This document shows, one piece after another, positions 21,470-33,393 of a stretch of 64,000 nucleotides of DNA. Made by a program: the position numbers and the translations under genes. Within the stretch, counting starts at the first letter, position 1. Each line of letters opens with the position of its first letter. Source of the DNA: Buddleja alternifolia (Eukaryota; Streptophyta; Magnoliopsida; Lamiales; Scrophulariaceae); the NCBI GenBank assembly GCA_019426215.1, contig CM033392.1:35694814-35758813 (forward strand), written 5' to 3'. The notes under the pieces were generated by a model. The model did not search any database and was not told the origin of the DNA. It saw only the letters and a list, made by a program, of their open reading frames with translations.

Positions 21470-22566
21470 TGTTGGTCCCAAGTGGTATACGAAAAGGTCT
21501 AGAAGGGGGGGGGGTTGAATAGACCCTGAAGTCTTTTTCGACTTCTTAAAAATTCGTATCACTTTGAAGTATTTGAACGCTTGACAAGTTTAAGCGCTGG
21601 ATGTGGCGCTTGAGAAACGTTAATTAGACTCGGTGATTTCAACGCTTACCAAAGTAGGGCAGAGTTTAATCACTAAATCAGAGTTACACAGCGGAAGTAT
21701 TTTATAGCTTAGCGTTCGGTTAATAATCGAAAGTAGTCGCTTAGTTGTTTTAAGACTTTATCAGAATGTAATGCAAGATGAATAGTAAGCAGTAAACAAT
21801 GAATGCTTAAAGAGGTAAATGACACAAGATATTGTAAGGTTCACTGGGTGATGTCATCCCAGCTACGTCCTTCTTCCCTTTTATCAGGGAGGTTTTCCAC
21901 TATGATGATTATCGAAGAGTCACACAGAGACTTCTACAAGATAGAGGAGATTGGATTGATCTTGGAACTCCTTGGTCACACAGATTTCAGCTCCACTAAA
22001 GACTTTCTATCCCCTTTTCTTTCACTCAGAACTGGTGCAAGTTACTCTTGATCTCGGAAACTCCTTGGTCACACAGATTTCAGCTCCAATAGAGATCAAC
22101 TTCAACAAGCTTCTTTTACACAAAAATATTGCTTGCAAGTCAACAGCTTTCTCACTCAGATGAAAGGTGTGATGGTTTTGGTCACGGGTTGTTTGTTTTG
22201 GAAAGTTCAAAAACTTGGGGATATCTCAATGGTAGTATAGGTTTCTTAAAAAGAGATTGAGATATGGTGACTGTGTCTGGAATATTTGTGAAAGCTAATG
22301 GATATTTGACTATGATTTCAGTAAGCTTTTCTTTCACAAAGTAGGTATTTTTTGTGTGTGTGTGTCACTTACTTGTTTGTTGAAAGAGCTATTATAAGGT
22401 ATTGGTGGTTTTGTCCGTTTGACATGGTTGGAGTCTCGTTTCCCCAAACATTCCTTGAGTTCAGACATTTCTAACTTTGGGTATATTTAATTGGTTAGGC
22501 ATGGTCTTGGTTTCATAAATCTGACAGTCTAGGTCAAAGATATGGCTTGCCCATAAGTTATAGTGC
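21470..22566 (-). repeat. 5' LTR of copy A, truncated by the assembly gap
   Basis: Matches the LTR of copies A and B with many single-base deletions. Only about 1.1 kb of ~1.76 kb is present before the Ns begin, so the transcription start side of the LTR is missing. It shares three base differences with the 3' LTR of copy B (see findings). Confidence 0.9.
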
Positions 22567-22666
22567 NNNNNNNNNNNNNNNNNNNNNNNNNNNNNNNNNN
22601 NNNNNNNNNNNNNNNNNNNNNNNNNNNNNNNNNNNNNNNNNNNNNNNNNNNNNNNNNNNNNNNNNN
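22567..22666. other. Assembly gap, 100 N
   Basis: Exactly 100 N, the usual placeholder for a scaffold join of unknown size. Sequence on both sides is error-rich relative to its cleaner homologue in this window. Confidence 0.98.
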
Positions 22667-23171
22667 TTTCACTTCTTACAATTGCATAAAGAAATTTAAT
22701 TTTATATTCTCCTCATGTTTAAAGAAAAATATTAAAATTGATATTATATATATAAGTTTTCTTTTTTGATATAAAATTTTGGCCGCTAAATATTTTTATA
22801 TTAGGTATAAATTTCTTTTTGACTTTAACGTGGCCATATCTAAAACATTAGATCTTTTAAATTTTACAACAAGGTTACAAATCTAAAACAGTTAAAAATT
22901 AACAATATAATTAATATCTCCATTATCAAGTATAAAATTCTAATATAACTAACTTTTTATAGAAAAGTACAATCAATTAATTTTTTAACTTAATAAGTTA
23001 AGGTTATTACGTCCCATCGATTTTTGTAACCACTAACTTTGGGTTTTTGTGATGAAAAGTATAGGTTGTGTTTTTTTTTGGATTGAAAATATATTTCAGA
23101 ATTTTATTAGATATAAAAATTAAAATGTTGAGAATTTTTAAGTACTTTGTCCCACAATTCATTATTACTCA
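22667..23171. repeat. Second, error-rich copy of the left flank (MITE family 1 tail)
   Basis: This matches about 8480-8934, the right part of MITE family 1 copy 2 plus the short flank before the copia LTR (landmarks ACTTTAACGTGGCCATATC, CACTAACTTTGGGTTTTTGT). It carries many indels. The five bases before the LTR read ACTCA instead of ATACA. Its presence to the left of copy B is the main hint that B starts at the same genomic site as A. Confidence 0.88.
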
Positions 23172-24923
23172 TGTTGGTCCCAAGTGGTATACGAAAGGGT
23201 CTAGAAGGGGGGGTTGAATAGACCCTGAAGTCTTTTTCGACTTCTTAAAAATTCGTATCACTTTGAAGTATTTGAACGCTTGACAAGTTTAAGCGCTGGA
23301 TGTGGCGCTTGAGAAACGTTAACTTAGACTCGGTGATTTCAACGCTTACCAAAGTAGGGCAGAGTTTAATCACTAAATCAGAGTTAGCACAGCGGAAGTA
23401 TTTTATAGCTTAGCGTTCGGTTAATTAATCGAAAGTAGTCGCTTAGTTGTTTTAAGACTTTATCAGAATGTATGCAATATGAATAGTAAATCAGTAAACA
23501 ATGAATGCTTAAAGAGGTAAATGACACAAGATATTTGTAAGGTTCACTGGGTGATGTAATCCCAGCTACGTCCTTCTTCTCCTTTTATCAGGGAGGTTTT
23601 TCCACTATGATGATTATCGAAGAGTCACACAGAGACTTCTACAAGATAGAGGGAGATTGGATATGATCTCGGAACTCCTTGGTCACACAGATTTCAGCTC
23701 CACTAAAGACCTTCTATCCCCTTGCTTCTTTCACTCAGAAATGGTGCAAGTTACTCTTGATCTCGGAACTCCTTGGTCACACAGATTTCAGCTCCAATAG
23801 AGATCAACTTCAACAAGCTCTTTTACACAAAAATATTGCTTGCAAGTCAACCAGCTTTCTCACTCAGATGAAAGGTGTTGATGGTTTTGGTCACGGGTTT
23901 GTTTGTTTTTGGAAAGTTCAAACAACTTGGGGATATCTCAATGGTAGTATAGGTTCTTCTTAAAAAGAGATTTGAGATATGGGTGACTGTGTCTGGAATA
24001 TTTGTGAAAAGCTTATATGGATATTTGGCTATGATTTTCAGTAAGCTTTTCTTTCAACAAAGTAGGTATTTTTGTGTGTGTGTGTGTCACTTTACTTGTT
24101 TGTTGAAAGAGCTATTTATAAGGTATTGGTGGTTTTTGTCCGTTTGACACGGTTGGAGTCTCGTTTCCCCAAACATTCCTTGAGTTCAGACATTTCTAAC
24201 TTTGGGTATATTTAATTGGTTAGGCATGGTCTTGGTTTCATAAATCTGACAGTCTAGGTCAAAGATATGGCTTGCCCATAAGTTATAGTGCTTATATTTT
24301 AATAGCACTTATCCGACTTTTAATGCATCTTGTCTTATTTCCGTTGGAAATAATTCGTCCGTTTGATTCATGCATTTTTAAGTCTTTGGATGGTTTTGGG
24401 TTTGAGTTTTTTTTAGGTTACGTTCTTTGTAGGTTGTGTTGGTTTAACCTTTTTGGACGCTTGCTGAAGAGAATAGTTATTCTCGTGTATTGGACAGACG
24501 CTTGGACTGATCCTGATTTCTTTCTTTATTTCAGACGCTTACTCTTCAATCTTGTCTGATGGTCTTACTGAGAATTCCGTCATTTCACTTGATGTTGAGT
24601 ATTCGGCCTGAGTTATCCATTCTTAGTTTGAGCACTGGGATAATCCCTAAAGCGTTTGACGGACGCTTCAAGATATCTTTATCTATTGTAGCTTTAGACG
24701 CTTGATCTTCACCTTCATCACTTGGTAGACTCACCCAGAATTTTCCTAAGTGATTTAGTGTCACATACTTAGTGAATTCTACAAAGATAAATACTATAAG
24801 CCTAAGATAAATAAGCTTTCAGGTACTTATACATAACATTCTATGAAAGCTTTTACACTTTTCGGGGTCTAACAGGAAGTCCTATTTGTCATCATCAAAA
24901 CATCTAATATGAAATTCCTAACA
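23172..24923 (-). repeat. 3' LTR of copy B
   Basis: 1752 bp, with the same TG...CA ends as copy A. It differs from the 5' LTR of copy B at scattered positions, for example GGGCAG against GGACAG and GACTTTATC against GATTTTATC. The TATA box lies at 24113-24120. Confidence 0.93.
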
Positions 24924-24938
24924 ATTTCCCCCTTTTTG
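24924..24938 (-). promoter_or_regulatory. Polypurine tract of copy B
   Basis: On the minus strand AAAAAGGGGGAAAT abuts the 3' LTR, identical to copy A. Confidence 0.85.
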
Positions 24939-25104
24939 ATGATGGCAATACTTATTTAGTTCAAGCGTTAGATACCTGAAGGTTAGCGTAAGTTAGTAAG
25001 TTAGTTTGAGCTTTAACGAGATGTTTCAGCTGTAAAATGCATTTATATATATATTTCATAGTACAGGCATTTTACAACTAAAAAGAGAGAAGCACAAAAA
25101 AAAA

Positions 25105-28100
25105 TCAAGATCGTGACTTGATCTTGTATCTCTTAGTCATTTCAGCACGGATTGCTTCAGTTATCTGATCTTCTAACGTCATCATTGCAGCATGATCTTT
25201 ACTGATTATGTGCTTGTTTTCTTGAACTTGTCGTGCCTTAAAGGCAATGAAGTGTTTATCCCATTCCTCTGGACTGATGCCTATGTATCGTAGGCAAATT
25301 CTGAAGGTTTGGTCGAAGTCAGACATTTTTCTTTCTAAGGCTAATACTGCTGGATCAGATGGTTCTGGAATTGATGCTCTGAGAAGAGGAATGTCAAACT
25401 GTTCAAGCAGTGCTCTTGAAGGCAATGGAAGAGTTGGATAGAGCACTCTGGGAGTTTCTTTCTTATTGGACGCTTCAACCGATGTAGTTACCCAAGAGGG
25501 ATAGGGATACCTTGGTTCTGTACTCAGTGTGAGAGAAGTATCAATATGTTGACGCTTGGATGGTGGAGGAGGAACTTGATCTTTAGATGTTGACGATTTC
25601 CTCTTTTCTCCCTTCTTTTCCCCCTTATTGCCATCATCAGTCTGTATGAAATGCTGAGTAAGAAGACTGACTTGAGTAGCAATCTGAGCGACAGAGGCCT
25701 CAAGAGTGGTTAGACGCTGGTCGAAATGTTCTTTCATGACCAGGAGTTGAGCGTGATTAGCGTCTGTGAGAGAGGTCTCTAGAGCCGTGAACCGGTCTTG
25801 TAGATCATTGGTTAAAGCCACATGACTTGCCTGAGTAGCTGTAGATAGTTGCTGTATTTGAGTGAGGCATTCAGTCATGGACGGTTGAGCGTCGGGAAGT
25901 GCAGTGCTGACTCGAGGCTTAAAACGAGATGTGTGTTTGAGAGATTCAATAGGTACTTGATAAGTAGGATCAAATACTGTTCCTCGAAGCTCTGGGGCAG
26001 TGTTGGACTCGGTGGATGCAGTAGAGTCGGATTCAGTTGGACTGGGGGAATGAGGCGCTTGAGGTAATTCTAATAAGCGCTCAGGAGCAGGTAACGTGTC
26101 AGCTGGTGCTGCAGTAAATTCTGATTCTATACGGCTAAAGTCCGTAAACCGAAAGTCCAAGCTGGCAAACGGCTCATCTGCATATGGATACGTAGCAGTC
26201 TGCAGAAGTTCATTCAAATGTAGAGTGGGGAGATAAGTACCTTGAATGAACGTTCTGATAGGACTATCCAGGGCCCTGATATACATTGGCCCGAGGATAT
26301 CCAGCACATGAGTGGGAAAGATTTTGGAGGGCGCTTGGCAGATGGAGAATAAGGCATCTGGGCAATAGTGTTGTGAGAAGCCAATTAGCCGATCTGTTGG
26401 GAGAGTCTTCGGTTTCCGAGAGTCGGGAACGTGGAGCCGGTAATACTCTTCCAAGTATGGGTAGATGGCTGAAGCAAGCGCTTGAGATCTTTCTAGCAGC
26501 GATAAAACAAAATCATAGTGACTAAAGACTTCTTGTCGAATAGACGGAAGAAGTGGATATCCTCTGAAAGGATTGATCCGAGAGCCATTCCATTGTCGCA
26601 GATTTTCTGTGAAGATTTTGTCGAATAGGGAGACTGGAGGCATAATTGCCATCATGAAAGAAAAGTTGTCTTCACAGTGGCTAGGGGTGAGTTCAGACAG
26701 GACAGGGGAGAAGAACCGCTGGTGGACGCTTGATCAGCAAAGCGTAGAGAAGAGTTGGCCAGTTTGTGCAACGCTTGTCTTAAGCGGTGTTCAGGTTGAT
26801 GGCGGATCAGAGGCAGCTTCAGAACGGGTCCAAGTCTATGTTGGCGCTGCGTTAGCATGTAGCGTGCAAATTTGGTCTTTTTATCATGAATCCCTATTCT
26901 GAACAGATGGGGAGCACTAACCAAGTCTTCAAATTTATACGTGTCACCCATGTAAGCTTCAGCCCATCTTATCTCAGTCATACAATACTCAGTTCCTGCA
27001 TTAAGTATAGCACGAAATCCTTGGTGATGAATATCACAGATGGATTCAAAACGATACCTGTCTGGTTGGTAGTTAGCGTTCCAGACGCAGTCAAAATATG
27101 CATCGGTTTCAAGTTGAATCATCTCGGTCAGGGAAGCTGGACGCTCACCGGCATGTACTCCTTTATTCTTCCACAGGAGGAGAGGTTAGCTGAGCGCTTG
27201 TTTTCCCTGCTTTTGACCAGTGTTGGGGAGTGAGAATAGCCTTCTCTGTTTAGTAGCCCTTCCGTTGGGTTCACAAGCTTATCCTGACGCTCATAGACTC
27301 TGATGTTGTAGTCTCTGAGAGCGAAGCCAGTGGGTTTGCTTGTCCCACAGTCCAGATAATAAGCTAAATCAACATCAGCTCTAGGAGTCTTGCCTCCTTG
27401 CCGCTGTGCTTGGAGAGTTACGGAAGCCGGGATGTGTTTGGGAGTCTTCCCGAGTTCAAGAGCTGTGTAGTAAGCTTCATCAGCTGGGGTTGAGGCTGTG
27501 TTAAAGAGAGTGTTGCGTACAGCCAGATCAAACTTTATGAGCTTGGCGATATCATTTTCGGCATTGATAAGACTTTCTTCATTGTATCCTGCAGGTATGA
27601 AGGTCTCTGCGGGCGCTGGAGGCAAATAATCGACTGAGTGATCGATAGTCTTTAAGGGATCCAGCTTGAAGAAATGTCGATGAATCACAACGTCGTTAGC
27701 ATCGCTCTGACCTTCTGAGCGTGCCTCTGTTGTACTAGGTAATGCAAGCAATGGTTGAACCCTTGGGATTTCAGGTTCATCAGGCTCGAGATTTGTAGAT
27801 TCGATGGCAGCTTCATGTGCGATGGCCACAATGTGGGCCATATCAACATCCAGATGGACATCAACTGGTGGTTCAAAGGATGATATCGGGACAGCAGCTA
27901 TGGCTTGATCACTTTGTGTAGCCTCAGAAGAAATGGCAGCAGTTGGACGCTTACGTCTCTTGAAGATACGCTTCACATTTATACCTTCGGCGGGGAACGC
28001 TTGAGTCTGTGGAACTGCAGGTTCTTCAAAGTCAATATTTTTGAGAACCTTTTCCAGATCTTTTCGACTAATGAGGGGTATAGAATCCTCGTCATCTTCA

Positions 28101-29011
28101 TCGCTTTTGATAGGTTGAGCCTTGGGCTTTCGAGGAGCCCGTTTCTTTGTGACAGTGGGACGCTTCACATTACGTTTGGCTTTCTCCTGATCTGGACGCT
28201 CAGCCTCCTCATCTGACGCTGCTCGGACAACTTGGCGCTCAGAGAGAGGCTTAGCAGCACCTCCAACTTTGGGTGGATTGAAGAGATTATTGATGATTCT
28301 TGGCCCATAGAACTTATGCTTGGCCACGGTGACTCCTGCTGAAGAGGTGCACTCTGCTCGAAAAATTAGATCACTTAAAACTAGACCATAAGGTCTGTTT
28401 GAAGTGCGTAGACTGTCTCTGAACCTGCTGAATATATAGGCGCTCCAGTTGATTTTTATCTTGAGTAGGATGGCAGTCATCATCTGGAACTGGGTTGGGT
28501 TGATTTTGTCGAAGGTTCCCACTCTGCATTCTATGTTTTTACTGCAGAAATCAGCCAAGACTCGATACCTGTTCACTATATCTTTCTTCTCAAAGTACGG
28601 TTTGTATGGAACATCATCGTAAGCGCTAATCTGAGTCCAGACTTCTTGAATTTGTTCTTCAGTGATAGTGTCTAAAGTGGCTCCAGCATTAGGTAGAGAG
28701 AAATTCTGGGCAATAGAGGCCGCAGAGAGAGTGAACGTCTTTGATTCCTTCTTGGAGACAGGAAACAAACAAGTGATGGAAGTCTCATCGTCAGACAGTC
28801 GAGCATTTCTCCAGAAAAATTCTAGTTCTTCAGGAAACATATACGAGTATTTCGTGAGAAATTTCTGAAGCCCAGCCTCTGCTACAGAATCCATCATTTC
28901 CGTTAAATCAATTTGGGGGTTTTCATAGAGAAACTTCCAATCAACTATAAGGCCTTCAGTGACCTTAACAACAACTTCAGCGGTTCCAGCAGTAGCTTTC
29001 TTGGGTGCCAT
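25105..29011 (-). pseudogene. Third ORF, copy B, two frameshifts
   Basis: Homologous along its length to the 1302-residue ORF of copy A. A GGG to GG loss near 27183-27186 ends the first 627-codon part with a run of unrelated residues. A lost A near 26686-26690 breaks the second part at about 26652, and the last 516 codons are open to 25105. Substitutions against copy A are few (for example D for Y in the first 30 residues). The breaks could be real or residual sequencing errors, since both are single-base losses in short runs. Confidence 0.85.
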
Positions 29012-30129
29012 TAGTGAGAAGTAGACAGAGATTACGAATGAAAATTTTTGTTTTTGAGAAAGAGAGAGAATTTTTCTTGCACGAATGTAATAGAGTATAA
29101 GAGTGTTTGTGTTCTGCAGAAAGTGTGTTTTTGAGATACTTCAATTTGAATGTTCTGTGTGTTTGAAGTTTGAGATGTTGACACGTGGAGGAATATAAAT
29201 CTCAGCCATTAAAATATAACTGTGGACGTGAATTTAGATTAAATAGGCACGGTTTCTTTTAGTAACTGCCACATATACTATTTTGAAGTCCGATTAAAAG
29301 TTTGAAACAGAGACTTTTGATATACTGAGAGTGATACGTGTGCCCATGAAAAGCGGATACGTTCTTTATGAAAACTGTTCGGGAACCATAATTTTGAACA
29401 ACTATTCAAATGCCCGCCAAAAATTTGTTAAAGCGTCCGGACCTATTCAGAATGACGCTTGAAACAATTCAGTGTTATGTGGACGCTTGAGAATCTTGAG
29501 GGTCTCTTTCAAGTAACATTTTGTGCTTTAGCGGTCATTGTAACATATAGAATTATTCCTTTCAGGGTGTATATGAGGACACAGTTTCCCAGTACTTATC
29601 ATTATGTCTTGGTAGTAGTGTTTTACTTTTGGTTTAAAATATTCAGCGCTGGTTGTATTCGTCTAAGATACATGGTAATTGTACTGACGCGTGTACATGT
29701 GCTGAACCATCTTTGAAAAACGTGATGAGTACCCATGGGTTTTCTTGAGCGAAGGGTGAGGAATGTCAAGTCAGCATTAATTGCATTGATTGACTAATCC
29801 ACTTTCTCGTTTTAGCGTAGGGTAATGTACGCTTGCTTTTAAAGGGTCTTTTTACTAACTGCTTTAGCCGGGAATAAAGCTAAGCGTTTAGTTTATTTTG
29901 AAAGAAGTGCAGACGCTAAGACAGATTTGTGTAATAAGCGTCAACAGGATTTAAGTGTATGGTGCTAAGTGCGTATGACCGATGCAAGGGAAAACATTTT
30001 TGGTCATATTCACTTAGGTATAGTTAGCTCTTTTAAGGTTCCCCCTATGTAGGTTCCCCATAAATTTCATAACATACAGTGAATTCCCCCTAAATTTCAT
30101 GCCTAACAAAAGTATGATGTTTCGAATGA
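29012..30129 (-). other. Spacer between pol and third ORF, copy B
   Basis: Homologous to 14783-15906 with a small deletion near 29161-29171 (copy A has about 11 more bases there). It includes the same internal polypurine cluster at its pol-proximal end. No gene seen. Confidence 0.5.
30037..30103 (-). promoter_or_regulatory. Internal multiple polypurine-tract cluster, copy B
   Basis: Identical in arrangement to 15814-15880: three GGGG(G)AA tracts following the pol end on the minus strand. Confidence 0.55.
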
Positions 30130-32381
30130 TTAAGCATTTAGATCAATCATACCTAGTTCACTTCTTAAAGTGAGAAAACGTTGTTCGTTAAGCGCTTTGG
30201 TGAAGATATCTGCCAGTTGCTTTTCTGTACCAATGAAGTGCATGGAGATATCTTCTTTTGAACGTGGTCATGTAGAAAGTGATAGCGAATGTCAATGTGT
30301 TTGGTTCTAGAGTGAAGAACTGGATTTTGAGTCATTGCTAAGGCGCTTTGATTGTCACAATGGATAGGAGTTGGATCTAGGATTATTCCATAATCTCTAA
30401 GTTGTTACCTCATCTAAAGGATCTGTGCACAACAGCTTCCAGCGGCTACATACTCAGCTTCAGCGGTGGAAGTAGCGATGGACTGTTGCTTCTTACTGTG
30501 CCATGAAATTAGTCTATCACCTAGAAATTGACATGTTCCACTAGTACTTTTTCTATCTATTTTGCATCCTGCAAAATCTGCATCTGAATAACCAATTAGT
30601 TCAAAAGGAGAATCCCTAGGATACCATAAGCCCACATTTTGTGTGCCTTTTAGGTACTTAAGGATTCTTTTAGCAGCAATTAAGTGTGATTCTCTAGGAT
30701 CAGCTTGAAATCGTGCACACATGCATACTGAGAACATAATATCAGGTCTACTAGCTGTAAGATAAAGAAGTGATCCAATAATACCTCTATAGTTAGTGAT
30801 ATCAATTTTCTTTCCATTATCATCTCTATCTAGCTTAAGCGTTTGGCTCATTGGAATTTTTGAAGGTGATGCATTTTCCATACCAAATTTCTTGATCATA
30901 TCTCTAGTATATTTAGTTTGATTTATGAATATGCCATTAGGGAGTTGTTTAACTTGTAATCCTAGGAAGAAAGTTAATTCACCCATCATGCTCATTTCAA
31001 ATTGATCTTGCATCATCTTCGAAAATTTCTCACATAGACGCTTATTGGTAGATCCAAATATAATATCATCAACATAAATTTGAACTAGGAGAATATCTCC
31101 ATTATGGGTAATTTTGAATAACGTTGTGTCAACGCTGCCTTTTGAAAAGCCTTTACCTATAAGGAAGATAGAAAGAGTGTCATACCATGCTCGTGGTGCT
31201 TGTTTAAGACCATAGAGTGCCTTGTCCAATTTGTAAACCATGCTTTTCCCATGGTTGTTGATGAATCCTGGTGGTTGCTCCACATATACTTCTTCTTGGA
31301 GTTTACCATTCAGAAATGCACTCTTTACGTCCATTTGATACACTGTAAATTTGTTAAATGCTGCAAACGCTAGAAACATGCGGATTGCTTCAAGACGGGC
31401 AACTGGAGCGTATGTTTCATCAAAGTCGATGCCCTCTTCTTGACAGTATCCCTGAGCTACGAGTCTGGCTTTGTTTCTAATCACAATCCCATTCTCATCC
31501 ATTTTGTTTCTATAGACCCATCTAGTTCCAATGACCCCTTGGTGGGTTGGTCTTGGTACTAGCGTCCATACCTCATTTCTTTCAAATTGGTTTAGCTCTT
31601 CTTGCATGGCTTCTATCCAACTTGGATCGTTAAGCGCTTCATCCACTTTCTTTGGTTCCATTTGAGATAGGAAGCTTGCAAACATGGCCTCATTTATTGT
31701 AGCGGCTCTTGTTCTAACGGGTGCTCCAATATCTCCAATAATTAGTTCTGGTGGATGGTCTCTGAGCCATTTTCTGTCTGGTTGGAACGAGTTAAGAGAT
31801 TGATCTAACGTTTGATTAAACTGTGCAGGCGCTTGACCAATTCCTTGCGTAGGCGCTTCAGTGTTTATAGTTTGAGTTTGCTCTTGATGAACATTCCCTT
31901 CATGATCATCAGCGTTTCTTGCAATGTCATCGTTGATGTCTTTACGAGTAGTCTTAGGATTAGGTACAATGATTTCATTATCTTCATCAATATCACTATC
32001 ATCACACAGATTGATTTGTGACGCTTGTTGAGATAAATCTTCAATTCCTGCATCATTAATATTAACCTTACTCGGTTCTTGGTTAGCATCATCAAACATA
32101 ACATGAATGGATTCTTCAACCTTCGATTTGACCTTATTTAAGATGCGAAAGCTCTTTCCATTTTTGGCGTAACCTAGAAAGATTCCTTCATCTGCTTTAG
32201 GATCAAATGTCTTTAGGCTTTGGGAACCATAGTTATGAATGAAACATTGTGAACCAAATACATGAAAGTATGAAACATTCGGCTTACGTCCCTTCCATAA
32301 CTCATATGGAGTCTTTTCATGTTGCTTGTTGATCATACACCGGTTCTGAGTGTAGCAAGCAGTGTTGATAGCTTCGGCCAC
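30130..32381 (-). pseudogene. pol, downstream part, copy B (integrase C-term, RT, RNase H)
   Basis: Same content as in copy A with intact RT YVDD. RNase H is cut after CCAQIL by TAG at 30411-30413, where copy A has TGG, and five codons later a TAA replaces CAA. Both are C:G to T:A changes. The missing G that shifts the C-terminus (near 30252-30257) is shared with copy A, so even without the stops the end would be out of frame. The normal-frame ending reaches 30130. Confidence 0.9.
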
Positions 32382-33379
32382 AACCTTTGAGGCAGCTTAG
32401 ACTCGGCTAACATAGTCCTAGCGGCTTCTTTAAGTGTTCTGTTCCGTCGTTCAGCAACTCCATTTTGTTGAGGTGTTCTAGGTGCTGAATACTCATGAAG
32501 TATTCCAAAGTCTTTACAAAATTTCTCAACAATATGGTTAGTAAATTCAGTTCCTCTATCACTTTTAATTCTTGTTACTTTTAGATCTTTTGAGTTTTGT
32601 AGTTGACGAATTAGAGAGGTGAGCTTGGCACTAGTTTCTTCTTTAGATGCTAGAAATTCTACCCATGTATAGCGTGAAAAATCATTAACTATTACTAGTG
32701 AATACTTTTTACCACTAACGCTCATGATTTGAATAGGACCCAACAAATCTAAATGTAGTAATTCAAGTATTCGAGAGGTCGATAGATGAAGCTTCTTCTT
32801 AAAAGATGATTTAACTTGTTTACCCATTTGACTGGCATCACATAAGCGATCTTTATTAAAGGAACCTTTAGGTAATCCCTCTACGAGATTTAGAGATATT
32901 AATTGAGAGATTGTTTTGAAATTGAGGTGATTCATTTTTCTGTGCCATAGCCAACCTAATTCGTTTTGATTCTTAGCTACGAAACATGTAGGGTTGTTAT
33001 CTAATGTTGAATCCCAATCTACTAAGTATACATTGTTTGTTCTTCTTCCTTTTAATTTAGTAGATCCTGTCTTAACATCGATTATCTCGCACAAGTCACT
33101 AGAAAATTTAATTTCAAAGCCTTTATCACAGAATTGACTTATGCTTAGGAGATTATGTTTAAGACCCTCAACATAGTATACATCATTGATCATGATGTTC
33201 CCCCTATGCATGATACCTATACCTTTAGTTTTACCTTTAGAATTATCACCGAATATAACTTGAGGACCATTGGTTGCACGATAGTTGATCAAGAGATCCT
33301 TTGATCCAGTCATGTGTCTCGATGATCCACTATCTATGTACCATACTGAAGCGTCGGTGTTGGCTCTAGGTACCTGCAT
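32333..33379 (-). pseudogene. pol, upstream part, copy B (protease, integrase)
   Basis: 348 codons as in copy A, ending at the same missing G (near 32378). The protease DSG is kept. The integrase zinc motif reads CDAS, so the last zinc-binding cysteine has become serine. The conserved DDFSRYTW reads NDFSRYTW. Copy A keeps both residues, so copy B integrase is further damaged. Confidence 0.88.
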
Positions 33380-33393
33380 TCAAAAGGGCAGAT

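Larger units (their letters stand above)
8935..22566 (-). mobile_element. Sirevirus-like Ty1/copia element, copy A (5' LTR truncated by gap)
   Basis: Minus-strand order: 5' LTR (21470-22566, cut by the N gap), primer site 21456-21467, gag 21364-19171, pol 19156-15907, internal polypurine cluster 15880-15814, third ORF 14782-10874, polypurine tract, 3' LTR 10690-8935. Copia order is shown by integrase preceding RT. The large gag with a zinc knuckle, long LTRs and an extra ORF after pol fit the SIRE/Maximus (Sirevirus) group. The left target duplication is ATACA (8930-8934). Its partner lies right of copy B at 37478-37482, not next to copy A. Confidence 0.93.
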
